NCBI RefSeq assembly: GCF_017874615.1
Contig: NZ_JAGIKV010000020.1
Location: 84,058 to 148,057, forward strand
DNA: 64,000 bases
DNA from: Paenibacillus xylanexedens
Lineage (GTDB): Bacteria; Bacillota; Bacilli; Paenibacillales; Paenibacillaceae
Reading direction: 5' to 3'
Of the stretch, positions 1-8,508 are shown piece by piece. Within the stretch, counting starts at the first letter, position 1, and the number at the start of each line of letters is the position of its first letter. Made by a program: the position numbers and the translations under genes. A model generated the notes under the pieces. The model searched no databases. It saw only the letters and a program-made list of their open reading frames with translations, and was not told where the DNA came from.

Positions 1-555
1 ATCCACGATCAAAGGAATTCCATGTTCATGAGCGATGGCTGCCACCGCTTCAATATCCAGTACATTCCCCTTCGGATTACCAATCGTTTCGGCATACAAT
101 GCTTTCGTTTTCTCTGTAATCGCTGCCCGGAAATTCTCAGGATCACTGGAATCCACAAATTTCACGTCTATACCCAATTTGGGCAAAGTCGTCGAGAACA
201 GATTGTATGTACCTCCATACAAACTCGCCGAAGACACGATCTCATCGCCTGCACCAGCAATATTCAGAAGTGAAAACGTAATGGCTGCCTGACCAGAAGC
301 TGTAGCCAGCGCCCCGGCTCCGCCTTCCAACGCCGCAATCCGTTGCTCAAACACGTCGGTTGTTGGATTCATCAGACGGGTATAGATGTTGCCAAACTCT
401 TTCAAACCAAACAGGTTAGCTGCATGCTCGGTATCCTTGAATCCATAGGATGTTGTCTGATACAAGGGTACAGCTCGTGCGTTGGTGGTTGGATCAATCT
501 CCTGGCCTGCATGAATTGCCAATGTTTCAAATGAAAGCTCACGTTCGTTTGACAT
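1..555 (-). CDS. metY: O-acetylhomoserine aminocarboxypropyltransferase (sulfhydrylase), N-terminal part
   Basis: The C-terminal part lies beyond the left edge; 185 codons are visible. The reverse-strand translation begins MSNERELSFETLAIHAG and continues with a PLYQTTSYGF segment and a YTRLMNPT segment, the N-terminal hallmarks of the PLP-dependent Cys/Met metabolism family. Members closest to this pattern convert O-acetyl-L-homoserine plus sulfide to homocysteine in the cytoplasm. The pyridoxal lysine is not in view. The start is supported by an AAGGGAGGA ribosome binding site 8-10 bases upstream. No S-box riboswitch is recognisable in the 160-base leader. Cystathionine gamma-synthase-like relatives share this N-terminus, so the exact substrate is likely but not proven. 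Confidence 0.85.
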   Translation of the reverse strand, partial: MSNERELSFETLAIHAGQEIDPTTNARAVPLYQTTSYGFKDTEHAANLFGLKEFGNIYTRLMNPTTDVFEQRIAALEGGAGALATASGQAAITFSLLNIAGAGDEIVSSASLYGGTYNLFSTTLPKLGIDVKFVDSSDPENFRAAITEKTKALYAETIGNPKGNVLDIEAVAAIAHEHGIPLIVD

Positions 556-718
556 AAATCTGAATCCTCCCTTGATATATACGTTCTTGAAGTTCTTGAT
601 GTCTTCGCATGGTGCGTATGTTTTCCATATTCTCTCACAAGATGTCGCATTTGAAAAGACTTATTTCCGATTGTTCCGATAAGAAAAATTAAATATGTAC
701 ATTATCGATTTCTGTACC

Positions 719-748
719 AAAAAAACCTTTGCACTCGCAAAGGTTTTT
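719..748 (-). terminator. Intrinsic terminator of the kdu operon
   Basis: A perfect 12-base stem (AAAAACCTTTGC with GCAAAGGTTTTT) around an ACTC loop, read on the minus strand into a T-run. It lies about 50 bases after the last gene of the kduI operon. Confidence 0.85.
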
Positions 749-796
749 CAGCTAGCTACTTTGGCTTCGGTATGCAATACCTCATCCTGGGTTTGG

Positions 797-1642
797 TTAG
801 ACCCGAACTGCACTCCATACTTCACGCAAATGTTTGGCCGCAGGTACGGCTTCCTCCGCAGTTACGCCTTCAAGTGAAATATCGATATGTGGCTTATACG
901 TTTTTAGCAATTCAAAAAATAACGGGTAATCCAGTATACCTGTCCCAGGTACCGGATTGAATTTCTCTCCCTGTGCATCGAAGGCTACGTCCTTGGCATG
1001 GATCACAATCATGCGCTGATACAGCGATTCCATCACCTCGCGCAAGAAAGCCCCTTGATCTGCAGTATGTGGTTGCTTGATCAGATTACACGGATCGAAC
1101 AGCATCCCCAGATTCGATGAAGGAATCTCTTCAAACAAACGTGTCATATGTTCATGGGTATGAAGAGTATGTGTGGACACAGGCTCAATCGCCGCATGCA
1201 CGCCCCATTTCTCCGCTTCCTCAGCCAACTCCTCAACCGTTTCTTTCAGCACACTCCACGCCTTCTCTTCATATCCATCCGGGTGCGTACCCTGATAGGT
1301 GGTCCGTTCTCCGGTTTCCGTTGCAACCATACTGCAGCCAAAATCCCGGGCATAACGCAGATGCTCCTTGAATCGATTAATGTCCGCACGTCTTGTTACC
1401 GGATCAGGGTCAATCGGATTAATATAACAGCCCAGTACCGCAATCTTCACCCCGCGCTGTGCAAATTGATCTCCAATCTCATTAGCTAGCCCTGGGCTCA
1501 GCTTGCCATTCGATGAGTCCACATCTGATAATGCTTTGGCCAGGGCCAGCTGTACGGAATTAAATCCGTTATCCGCAATCGTCTGCGCAAGCTGTGCTGT
1601 AGGCTGTTTGCCAAATGTATGTGCCAGAATACCAAGTTTCAT
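797..1642 (-). CDS. Sugar phosphate isomerase/epimerase-like TIM-barrel protein
   Basis: A 281-residue cytoplasmic protein of the xylose-isomerase-like/AP-endonuclease-2 TIM barrel superfamily. It opens with MKLGILAHTFG and carries family signatures: a conserved Glu in ATETGER, an HAAIEPVS strand, an FDPCNL strand near the middle and a HAKDV segment before a C-terminal DISLEG strand. These acidic and His residues normally bind one or two divalent metals in this superfamily. It is the last gene of a run with kduI, a DeoR regulator and kduD, 37 bases after kduD. A role in isomerising a uronate- or pectin-derived sugar is inferred from that context; the substrate cannot be read from the sequence. 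Confidence 0.8.
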   Translation of the reverse strand: MKLGILAHTFGKQPTAQLAQTIADNGFNSVQLALAKALSDVDSSNGKLSPGLANEIGDQFAQRGVKIAVLGCYINPIDPDPVTRRADINRFKEHLRYARDFGCSMVATETGERTTYQGTHPDGYEEKAWSVLKETVEELAEEAEKWGVHAAIEPVSTHTLHTHEHMTRLFEEIPSSNLGMLFDPCNLIKQPHTADQGAFLREVMESLYQRMIVIHAKDVAFDAQGEKFNPVPGTGILDYPLFFELLKTYKPHIDISLEGVTAEEAVPAAKHLREVWSAVRV

Positions 1643-1679
1643 CTCACTGCCTCCTTATGCTAATCCGATGATCAAGTGA

Positions 1680-2432
1680 TTAACGTGCCATCCAGCCGCC
1701 ATCGACATTCAGCACATGACCATTCAGATAATCCGAAGCGGCAGATGCCAGAAAGACAACCGGGCCTTTCAGATCTTCAGGTGTTCCCCAACGCCCCGCA
1801 GGAATACGGGCTGTAATATCCCGGTAACGATTCTCGTCCGCACGGATCTGGGTAGTATTATCGGTTTCCATATAACCAGGTGCGATACCATTAATCTGGA
1901 TTCCTTTACCTGCCCATTCATTGGCGAGTGCTTTGGTTAAACCGGCAACGCCATGTTTACTGGCTGTATACCCTGGCACATTGATCCCACCTTGATAGGA
2001 CAACATGGATGCAATATTAATGATTTTGCCACTTCCGCGTTCAATCATATGTCTGCCTGCCAATTGGCTTAGGAAAAATACAGTGTTCAGGTTCAGACCA
2101 ATTACATCATGCCAGTCCTGCACTGCATGATCAGCCGCAGGTGTGCGACGAATGATTCCGGCATTGTTGACGAGAATGTCAATTCTGCCCTGGAACGCAA
2201 GCGCCTGTTCGAACACAGCCGACAACTCATCTTCACGACTTAAATCCGCTTCAATCACATAAGCTTTGCGTCCGAGTGCTTCAATGGCACTTGCCGTTGC
2301 CGCAGGCTTGGAATAAGAGACTAGCACCACATCAGCACCTGCTTCTGCCAAACCAATGGCCATCCCTTGTCCAAGTCCTCCCGAGGTACCTGTCACCAAT
2401 GCAACTTGTCCGCTTAAATCAAATGGGTTCAT
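1680..2432 (-). CDS. kduD: 2-dehydro-3-deoxy-D-gluconate 5-dehydrogenase
   Basis: A 250-residue classical short-chain dehydrogenase. The nucleotide-binding TGTSGGLGQG motif is at residues 14-23, NNAG at 89-92, and the catalytic Ser142, Tyr155 and Lys159 (YTASK) are in place. It ends with the NVDGGWMAR tail typical of KduD. In the uronate pathway KduD reduces 2,5-diketo-3-deoxygluconate, the KduI product, to 2-keto-3-deoxygluconate with NAD(P)H. Its presence in the same operon as kduI strongly supports this over the generic 'gluconate 5-dehydrogenase' label. The ribosome binding site GGAGGAAT precedes the ATG. Confidence 0.9.
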   Translation of the reverse strand: MNPFDLSGQVALVTGTSGGLGQGMAIGLAEAGADVVLVSYSKPAATASAIEALGRKAYVIEADLSREDELSAVFEQALAFQGRIDILVNNAGIIRRTPAADHAVQDWHDVIGLNLNTVFFLSQLAGRHMIERGSGKIINIASMLSYQGGINVPGYTASKHGVAGLTKALANEWAGKGIQINGIAPGYMETDNTTQIRADENRYRDITARIPAGRWGTPEDLKGPVVFLASAASDYLNGHVLNVDGGWMAR

Positions 2433-2509
2433 GAATGATTCCTCCGCATGGTTTTGATATGCAATCCTTAGATCCGTCCGTTCTTTAATGCCATGAATAA
2501 TGAATGAGG

Positions 2510-3277
2510 TTAACTTTGATAATCCACTGTGACACCGCTCTGCTCGTATAAGGCAGCCGTCTCTTCATCCAAACGACTATCGCTGATAATATAGTCCAGT
2601 TCCGAACACTGGGCGAAAGTTCGCAGTGCAAATTGTCCGAATTTATAATGATCCACAACGCCGTATACTTGCTGCGAGGCAGATATCATTGCTTTTTTTA
2701 AAGGAACCAGATCTCCCGTGTATATGGATAATCCAAATTCCGGATGAAGGGCTGTCGTGGATATAAAGGCTTTATGAATGTTAAGACTGGATATAAACGC
2801 AGCCGTATCATCCCCAACCAACATATTCCGTACACGAGCCCCGCCAGGCACAACCAGTCGCACTTGCTCCTTTTTGGTCAACTCCGCAATGATGAATAGA
2901 TCATTAGTCACCACCGTCAGCGGTTGATTATCGAGACGTTTGGCCATCTCTAGCGTAGTGCTGCCACCATCGAGGGCAACGATATCTCCAGGTCGAATGT
3001 AAGCAAGGGCACGTTCAGCAATCTCCGTCTTCTCTGGATGATGCTTCTCGGTAACTCCGCGGCTATTCAAGATGCCATACTGGTCATTCTGAGCCAGCAT
3101 AGCACCACCATGGACACGTACGAGTAACCCCATACTCTCCAACTTGTCGAGATCCTCTCGCACAGTCTTCCCCGTCACCTGCAACAACTCACTCAGATCA
3201 CTGACGGTTACTTCCTGGCGTTCCAGCAGAGCCTCCATAATTTTTTCATGTCTTTTCAATGGATTCATCATAATCAA
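2510..3277 (-). CDS. DeoR-family transcriptional regulator of the kdu operon
   Basis: A sugar-responsive repressor of about 252-255 residues. The N-terminal DeoR helix-turn-helix spans roughly residues 5-60 (RHEKIMEALLERQEVTVSDL then TVREDLDKLE). The C-terminal DeoRC phosphosugar-binding domain has ALDGGSTT and a VTNDLFI strand. It lies between kduI and kduD, so it probably autoregulates the operon. Several close start codons exist (M-I-M-M-N); the ATG nearest the ribosome binding site is uncertain by up to three codons. Three direct repeats upstream of kduI are the obvious candidate operator. The inducer is inferred to be a uronate-pathway intermediate. Confidence 0.85.
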   Translation of the reverse strand: MIMMNPLKRHEKIMEALLERQEVTVSDLSELLQVTGKTVREDLDKLESMGLLVRVHGGAMLAQNDQYGILNSRGVTEKHHPEKTEIAERALAYIRPGDIVALDGGSTTLEMAKRLDNQPLTVVTNDLFIIAELTKKEQVRLVVPGGARVRNMLVGDDTAAFISSLNIHKAFISTTALHPEFGLSIYTGDLVPLKKAMISASQQVYGVVDHYKFGQFALRTFAQCSELDYIISDSRLDEETAALYEQSGVTVDYQS

Positions 3278-3355
3278 CTTCCTATACTACCTGAGTCAAA
3301 TGAATGAGTGTTCTAGCGTCTACCCTGTCCATTTAACTCAGACATCTGTAATTTA

Positions 3356-4195
3356 TTATTTCAGGTCTTGCATGGCTACGCCGTCCATATCTTCGAACGT
3401 CTGGTTCTCACCAGCCATCGCCCAACAGAAGGTGTAATTGCTTGTACCCACACCACTGTGAATGGACCAGCTTGGCGAGATGATTGCCTGACGATCACGT
3501 ACAACCAGATGGCGTGTTTCGTTCGGCTCGCCCATCATGTGGAATACAACGCCGTCTTCAGGAAGATTCCAGTACAAGTATACTTCGGAACGGCGATTAT
3601 GGGTATGTGCAGGCATCGTGTTCCACATGTTACCCTTGTCGAGTTCGGTAATGCCCATCACCAACTGACAACTCTGAATTCCACCTTCTCCTTGGTGAAT
3701 GTAACGATAGATCGTACGCTCATTGGAAGTTTCGATGCTGCCCAGATGATTCGGCTGAGCTTGTTCTTGTGTTGCTTTTACTGTTGGATAGGTGTGATGA
3801 GCCGGTGTGGATACAAAATAGAATTGGGCAGGTTGAGCCTTGTCACTGCTCGTGAACACAACTTCCTTCACACCTCTACCGATGTAGAGACATTCCTTCG
3901 CTCCAATCTCATAACCTTGTCCGTCCGCTGTCACTGTTCCGTGACCACCTACATTAATGATACCGATTTCACGACGCTCCAGGAAAAAGTTCGTTCCGAT
4001 ATCTTTCAGGTTTACTTCAAGGGTAATGTCCTTGCTCTCAGGTACAGCCGTTCCCACAATATAACGATCCACATGAGAATACACCGTTACCAATTCATCA
4101 GTTGCAAACAGTTGCTCCATCAAAAATTCCTCACGCAGGCGAGATGTATCATACGTTTTCACTTCATTGGGATGTGCAGCATAACGATTTTCCAT
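3356..4195 (-). CDS. kduI: 5-dehydro-4-deoxy-D-glucuronate isomerase
   Basis: A 279-residue cupin-fold enzyme, the usual length for KduI. The zinc ligands known for the E. coli enzyme are visible at the expected spacing as His197, His199 (PAHTHNRRSE), Glu204 and His246 (SIHSG). It converts 5-keto-4-deoxyuronate, released from unsaturated galacturonides by lyases and unsaturated glucuronyl hydrolases, to 2,5-diketo-3-deoxygluconate. It is the first gene of the operon, followed by deoR, kduD and a TIM-barrel protein. No pectate lyase or GH88/GH105 gene lies in this window, so the supply of substrate is encoded elsewhere. Confidence 0.95.
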   Translation of the reverse strand: MENRYAAHPNEVKTYDTSRLREEFLMEQLFATDELVTVYSHVDRYIVGTAVPESKDITLEVNLKDIGTNFFLERREIGIINVGGHGTVTADGQGYEIGAKECLYIGRGVKEVVFTSSDKAQPAQFYFVSTPAHHTYPTVKATQEQAQPNHLGSIETSNERTIYRYIHQGEGGIQSCQLVMGITELDKGNMWNTMPAHTHNRRSEVYLYWNLPEDGVVFHMMGEPNETRHLVVRDRQAIISPSWSIHSGVGTSNYTFCWAMAGENQTFEDMDGVAMQDLK

Positions 4196-4247
4196 TATTA
4201 ATCCATTCCTTTCGTCATTTAAATTAGTTGGGATTGAGTTTGATAAT

Positions 4248-4272
4248 GTTCATATAAGTTCATTTTAGTTCA
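4248..4272 (-). promoter_or_regulatory. Candidate DeoR operator: three phased direct repeats
   Basis: GTTCA occurs three times at exactly 10-base spacing (starting at 4248, 4258 and 4268), read as TGAAC-N5-TGAAC-N5-TGAAC on the coding strand, about 50-80 bases before the kduI start. Direct repeats spaced by one helical turn are typical of DeoR-family operators. Confidence 0.55.
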
Positions 4273-4330
4273 TTATGTATCTTTTGTGTACCTTTATTTT
4301 CGAAAAAATAATTTATGTGATAATGAGATT

Positions 4331-4350
4331 AAGACTTTTTTCCAAGTCTT
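4331..4350 (-). terminator. Weak hairpin after the MDR oxidoreductase
   Basis: A 7-base stem AAGACTT/AAGTCTT just after the stop codon. It has no proper T-run on the minus strand, so termination here is doubtful. Confidence 0.3.
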
Positions 4351-4355
4351 ATGCA

Positions 4356-5339
4356 TTACTGTAATAAGAGAACCTTCCCCTCGATACCCGATTCAGCCGC
4401 TGCAATAGCCTGTTGTACATTCGTTAGTTCATACGTCGCCCCAATGTTTGCCATGACAAGCCTCCCTGCTCTGACCAGCTCCATCACCTCATGAAATACC
4501 TGTTCCCATCGTTGTTGCGAACAGCGTTCCACCCAATGCTTTAACCAGAAAAGTTTCACATGAACTTGTGTTCCCCGGGTTACTTCATGCCATAACGGTG
4601 TGATCCCCGAAAGCAGTCCGACACTGATGACCGTGCCATTTGGCTTAAGACAACTGACCAATTGTTCCCCGTCTGTCCCTCCAATACAATCCACAGCTGC
4701 CTCAGCACTGCACCCCTCTGTTAATTCCGCGATTCTCTCCTGTAGCAACTCTCTCGTTGTATTGATAACAGAAACTGCTCCAAGACGATACAGTTCAGCA
4801 GTATGACGATCATCTCTCGTAAGCGCAATCAATTTAAATCCATAGATTTTTGAAATCTGTGCAAAGATTCGTCCGATCGCAGATCCCCCTGCATTCACAA
4901 TCAAGGTATCACCGTACGTAAGCTTAAGCACCTCCGTGCAGATCAACCAAGCCGTAATCGGATTAATATAGAGCTGACTGGCTGATTGATCATCGATATC
5001 ATTTGGCACAATAATCGTATGTCGCTCCATGGTCTTCACGACGTCCTGCCAAGTATTCTCACCTTTTAGCGGCAAGACACGACGCCCCAACATTTGATTG
5101 GATACTCCCGGTCCTACTGCTTCTACTATCCCCACACCCTCAAACCCGGGAACAGCTGGTAATTGGGTACGATGCGGGTAAGCTCCTCGAACAGGAATAA
5201 TATCGGAGGGATTAATAGGCCGAGCATACATCCTCACTGCTAATTCACCGGGGCCAGGGGGTATCACATCTTTTTCTTCCATACATAACACTTCACCTGG
5301 TTCGCCAAAACGATAATAACGGATTACCCTTGCTTTCAT
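4356..5339 (-). CDS. MDR-family quinone oxidoreductase / 2-enoyl thioester reductase-like protein
   Basis: A 327-residue medium-chain dehydrogenase/reductase. It has the N-terminal GroES-like fold (residues about 1-120, with RPINPSDI and PAVPGFEGVGIV) and a Rossmann domain starting with NAGGSAIGRIFAQ. The GHE and Cys zinc ligands of alcohol dehydrogenases are absent, placing it in the zinc-free quinone oxidoreductase/ETR branch that uses NADPH. Members act on enones, quinones or enoyl thioesters; the substrate here is unknown. It stands alone between the kdu operon and the qox operon. The start matches MKARVIRYYRFGEPG, a common opening for this family. Confidence 0.8.
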   Translation of the reverse strand: MKARVIRYYRFGEPGEVLCMEEKDVIPPGPGELAVRMYARPINPSDIIPVRGAYPHRTQLPAVPGFEGVGIVEAVGPGVSNQMLGRRVLPLKGENTWQDVVKTMERHTIIVPNDIDDQSASQLYINPITAWLICTEVLKLTYGDTLIVNAGGSAIGRIFAQISKIYGFKLIALTRDDRHTAELYRLGAVSVINTTRELLQERIAELTEGCSAEAAVDCIGGTDGEQLVSCLKPNGTVISVGLLSGITPLWHEVTRGTQVHVKLFWLKHWVERCSQQRWEQVFHEVMELVRAGRLVMANIGATYELTNVQQAIAAAESGIEGKVLLLQ

Positions 5340-5512
5340 TGGTGCATCTCCTAAAATAATTTTGCTGGAATAGCTCTAACTAAAATATTGAATATTTTTA
5401 CATAGTGTATAACAATAGTATCAATAGTAAATTGTTTCATCAAAGACTTATTATGATATAATCCAACTTTTTTTTCATTAAAATATGCGATAACTTCTGC
5501 TTGGAACAAAAA

Positions 5513-5553
5513 AAGAGCCCCACAACCTTGAATTCCAAGGTCGTGAAGCTCTT
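5513..5553 (-). terminator. Intrinsic terminator of the qox operon
   Basis: A stem of about 16 paired bases (AAGAGC..CACAACCTTG with CCAAGGTCGTG..GCTCTT) around AATT, followed on the minus strand by a run of seven T. It lies 12 bases beyond the qoxD stop codon. Confidence 0.9.
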
Positions 5554-5564
5554 CATCATGTGAA

Positions 5565-5894
5565 TTAATGTGCAACAGCGTTGTTAAGCATGATCCAGAT
5601 CGAACCAATCACGATAGTCATCATAATCAGTAATCCGAAAATAAGTGCCATCACATTCCAGCGTGGTTTCCCTGTTTCACGGATATGCATGAAGAAGAAG
5701 AGTTGAACCACAAACTGCAGTGCTGCTGTACCAAGAATCACAACGAGTGTTCCTGTTTTGCCCATCATGTCGTTCAAAACCACCACAAGTGGAATGATTG
5801 TCAGTACGACGGACAGAATGAAGCCGATGACATAAGACTTCAGTGAGCCATGTTGTTCATGGCCGTGGGAATCATGTGAGTTGTGCTCTGCCAT
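5565..5894 (-). CDS. qoxD: Quinol oxidase aa3 subunit IV
   Basis: A 109-residue membrane protein with a short His-rich cytoplasmic N-terminus and three predicted membrane spans (about 20-42, 48-70 and 78-102). It contains the QFVVQLFFFMHIRE stretch typical of subunit IV of haem-copper quinol oxidases. Subunit IV is a small non-catalytic subunit that helps stabilise the complex. It is the last gene of the qoxABCD operon; the qoxC stop codon directly abuts its start, and a terminator follows at once. Confidence 0.9.
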   Translation of the reverse strand: MAEHNSHDSHGHEQHGSLKSYVIGFILSVVLTIIPLVVVLNDMMGKTGTLVVILGTAALQFVVQLFFFMHIRETGKPRWNVMALIFGLLIMMTIVIGSIWIMLNNAVAH

Positions 5895-6515
5895 CTACAT
5901 CACCCCCAAGAGATAGACGATCGACAGAAGGAAGATCCATACGACGTCCAAGAAGTGCCAGTACAAGCTGATAACGTTGATTTTACCGCGAGTAACATCA
6001 GTAATTCCACGTTTTTTCAGTTGTAACATGAGTCCAATCATCCAGATCAGACCAAGCGATACGTGAAGTCCGTGAGTACCCACGAGGGTGAAGAATGCGC
6101 CAGAAGCAGCACTCGTTGTAAAGCTAAACCCTTCGTGAATCAACTCAATAAACTCATATACTTCCAGTGCAATAAAGCTTGCACCCAGAACGGCTGTAAC
6201 AGCCAGCCAACTGATTAATTGTTTTACTTTGCCCTGATTCATCGCCAGAACGGCAAGGCCGCTTGTAAATGAACTTGTGAGCAAAATAAATGTCTCGGCG
6301 ATAACGCCAGGCATTTTGATCAATTCAGACAAAATCGGTCCGCCCGCCGTATTGTCACGCAACACAATGAAGGTTGCGAACAATACGGAGAACAAGATAA
6401 CGTCGGAAATCAGGAAGAACCAGAATCCGAGAATTTTCATTTCCTGTGGATCATGATGTCCATGGTCGTGACCATGTGCATGATTCTCACCGTGCTTAGC
6501 GGCTGCTTGAGCCAT
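5895..6515 (-). CDS. qoxC: Quinol oxidase aa3 subunit III
   Basis: A 206-residue subunit III of the haem-copper oxidase family. It has a His-rich N-terminal tail (about residues 8-22) and five membrane spans, with the conserved segments ILGFWFFLISDVILF, FIALEVYEF, GTHGLHVSLGLIWM and LYWHFLDVVWIFL. The five-span form matches quinol oxidases rather than seven-span cytochrome c oxidases. It is encoded between qoxB and qoxD with no intergenic gap, so translational coupling is likely. Confidence 0.92.
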   Translation of the reverse strand: MAQAAAKHGENHAHGHDHGHHDPQEMKILGFWFFLISDVILFSVLFATFIVLRDNTAGGPILSELIKMPGVIAETFILLTSSFTSGLAVLAMNQGKVKQLISWLAVTAVLGASFIALEVYEFIELIHEGFSFTTSAASGAFFTLVGTHGLHVSLGLIWMIGLMLQLKKRGITDVTRGKINVISLYWHFLDVVWIFLLSIVYLLGVM

Positions 6516-8486
6516 CTATACCGACCCCCTTAACGACGCTTCGGTACGTTTAATTTCGTCGACCGGAATGTAATAATCCGTATCGTATGAGAATGAACGG
6601 GCGATCATGCAGATCCCTACGCCAGCGAGTCCAAGAATTGCCATCCACAGCCATCCGAAGACAAAGCCGAACCCGGCGATGAACCAGAAGACAGACATGA
6701 TGAACGGAATTCCAGAGTTCTTCGGCATATGAATCGGCTCAAGCGGTTGCTCTGGCGGATAGATGCCTTTGGCACGACGTTCTTTCTCTTCCCACCACTC
6801 ATCAATATCATCTCCGCGCGGTGTAATGGCGAAGTTGTATTCAGGAGCTGGTGAAGGAATTGACCACTCCAGCGTACGGCCATCCCATGGATCGGCGGAA
6901 GCTTTGAGTGATTTGTATTTGCGAATACCATCTGCGATTTGTGCAACTTGGAACAGGAATCCGACACCCATCAGGAATGCCCCGATTGTGGATACGAAGT
7001 TCAGTTCCCACCAACCAGTATCCCAGCCGTACGTGCTCAGACGACGTGTCATACCCATCAGACCGACAGCGTACTGCGGCATGAAGCAGACATAGAAACC
7101 AATATTCCAAGTCCAGAATGCCCATTTGCCCAGTTTCTCTTCAAGTTGGAAACCGAACATTTTAGGCCACCAGTAGTACAGACCTGCGAAGTATCCGAAG
7201 ACAACGCCACCGATCAACACCTGGTGGAAGTGGGCAATCAGGAAGTAACTGTTGTGGAACTGGAAGTCAGCAGGAGCAACGGATAACAGAACGCCTGTCA
7301 TACCCCCGACAATAAAGCACGGGATAAAGGCAAGTGTCCACATCATCGGAGTCGCCATGTGAATCCTTCCTCGATACATGGTAAACAGCCAGTTAAATAT
7401 CTTAACCCCTGTTGGAATAGCAATCAACATCGTAGTTACGGCGAAGAATGCATTCACGTCCGCTCCTGAACCCATCGTGAAGAAGTGATGCGCCCATGTG
7501 AAGAAGGACAGGAAGCTGATGATTAACATAGCAAATACCATTGACTTGTAACCAAACAGTTTTTTCCGAGAGAATGTACTTACAATCTCGGAGAACACAC
7601 CGAATGCCGGCAAGACGACAATGTATACCTCAGGGTGACCCCACATCCAGATCAAGTTGATATACATCATTGGGTTACCGCCCAGATCAAGTGTGAAGAA
7701 ATGCGCCCCGGCAAACCTGTCGAGGAATAACAATGCAAGTGTCACGGTCAAGATCGGGAAAGCAAACAAGATAATGATACAAGTGGAGAATACCGACCAT
7801 GTGAACATCGGCATTTTCATCCATCTCATACCTGGCGCACGCATTTTAATGATGGTAACCAGGAAGTTGATACCGGTAGCCAGGGAACCGATACCCGATA
7901 TCTGAATACCCCATATATAGAAGTTCTGTCCTACCCCAGGGCTGTGCGACAGCTCCGATAGAGGCGGATAACTCAGCCATCCTGCATCCGGTGAACCACC
8001 AATAACGAATGACAGGTTAAACAGCATTGCTCCCAGGAAAAATAACCAGAAGCTCAGTGCATTCAGGAACGGGAACGCAACGTCCCTTGCTCCGATCTGT
8101 AATGGCACGATAACGTTAAATAGACCAAACATAAATGGCATCGCCATGAACAGAATCATGATCGTGCCGTGAGTTGTGAAGACCTGATTATAATGCTCAG
8201 GATTCAAAAATTCATTGTTAGGCATAGCTAGCTGAAGGCGCATCATTAGCGCATCCACACCACCACGGAACAACATGATAATGGAAGCGATGATATACAT
8301 GATACCGATCTTTTTGTGATCGACAGTCGTTAACCAGTTACGCCAGAGCCAGCCCCATTTTTTGAAATAAGTTAGCACCGCTACAATAGTAATCATGGTA
8401 ATTCCAATAGCTACCATCGCACCATAAATAAGCGGATCACCGGTTACGAAAAACTCCGATGCAAACTCTTTAAGTCCCTCTAACAT
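6516..8486 (-). CDS. qoxB: Quinol oxidase aa3 subunit I
   Basis: The catalytic subunit, 656 residues, which reduces O2 to water and pumps protons across the cytoplasmic membrane. WMWGHPEVYIVVLPAFG holds the Cu_B His and cross-linked Tyr, HHFFTMG is the second Cu_B His pair, and HFHQVLIGG carries haem ligands. The quinol-site residues of E. coli CyoB correspond to Arg74, Asp78 and His106 here. I chose the ATG of MLEGLKEFASEFF because an AGGAGG site lies 8 bases before it. A longer in-frame reading starts 43 codons earlier but would overlap the end of qoxA. About 14-15 membrane spans are expected, as for QoxB/CyoB. Confidence 0.95.
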   Translation of the reverse strand: MLEGLKEFASEFFVTGDPLIYGAMVAIGITMITIVAVLTYFKKWGWLWRNWLTTVDHKKIGIMYIIASIIMLFRGGVDALMMRLQLAMPNNEFLNPEHYNQVFTTHGTIMILFMAMPFMFGLFNVIVPLQIGARDVAFPFLNALSFWLFFLGAMLFNLSFVIGGSPDAGWLSYPPLSELSHSPGVGQNFYIWGIQISGIGSLATGINFLVTIIKMRAPGMRWMKMPMFTWSVFSTCIIILFAFPILTVTLALLFLDRFAGAHFFTLDLGGNPMMYINLIWMWGHPEVYIVVLPAFGVFSEIVSTFSRKKLFGYKSMVFAMLIISFLSFFTWAHHFFTMGSGADVNAFFAVTTMLIAIPTGVKIFNWLFTMYRGRIHMATPMMWTLAFIPCFIVGGMTGVLLSVAPADFQFHNSYFLIAHFHQVLIGGVVFGYFAGLYYWWPKMFGFQLEEKLGKWAFWTWNIGFYVCFMPQYAVGLMGMTRRLSTYGWDTGWWELNFVSTIGAFLMGVGFLFQVAQIADGIRKYKSLKASADPWDGRTLEWSIPSPAPEYNFAITPRGDDIDEWWEEKERRAKGIYPPEQPLEPIHMPKNSGIPFIMSVFWFIAGFGFVFGWLWMAILGLAGVGICMIARSFSYDTDYYIPVDEIKRTEASLRGSV

Positions 8487-8508
8487 TGGGGGGCCTCCTT
8501 TCGAATCT

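Noticed and set aside
556..717. S-box (SAM) riboswitch before metY
   Set aside because: Expected for a methionine gene, but no S-box core or terminator could be found in the 160-base leader.
3368..4201. Long plus-strand open frame opposite kduI
   Set aside because: It is a shadow of kduI on the other strand, rich in Cys and His in an unordered way, with no binding site; kduI is unmistakable.
5351..5608. 85-codon frame between the MDR gene and qoxD
   Set aside because: It overlaps the qox terminator and the end of qoxD and has no ribosome binding site.
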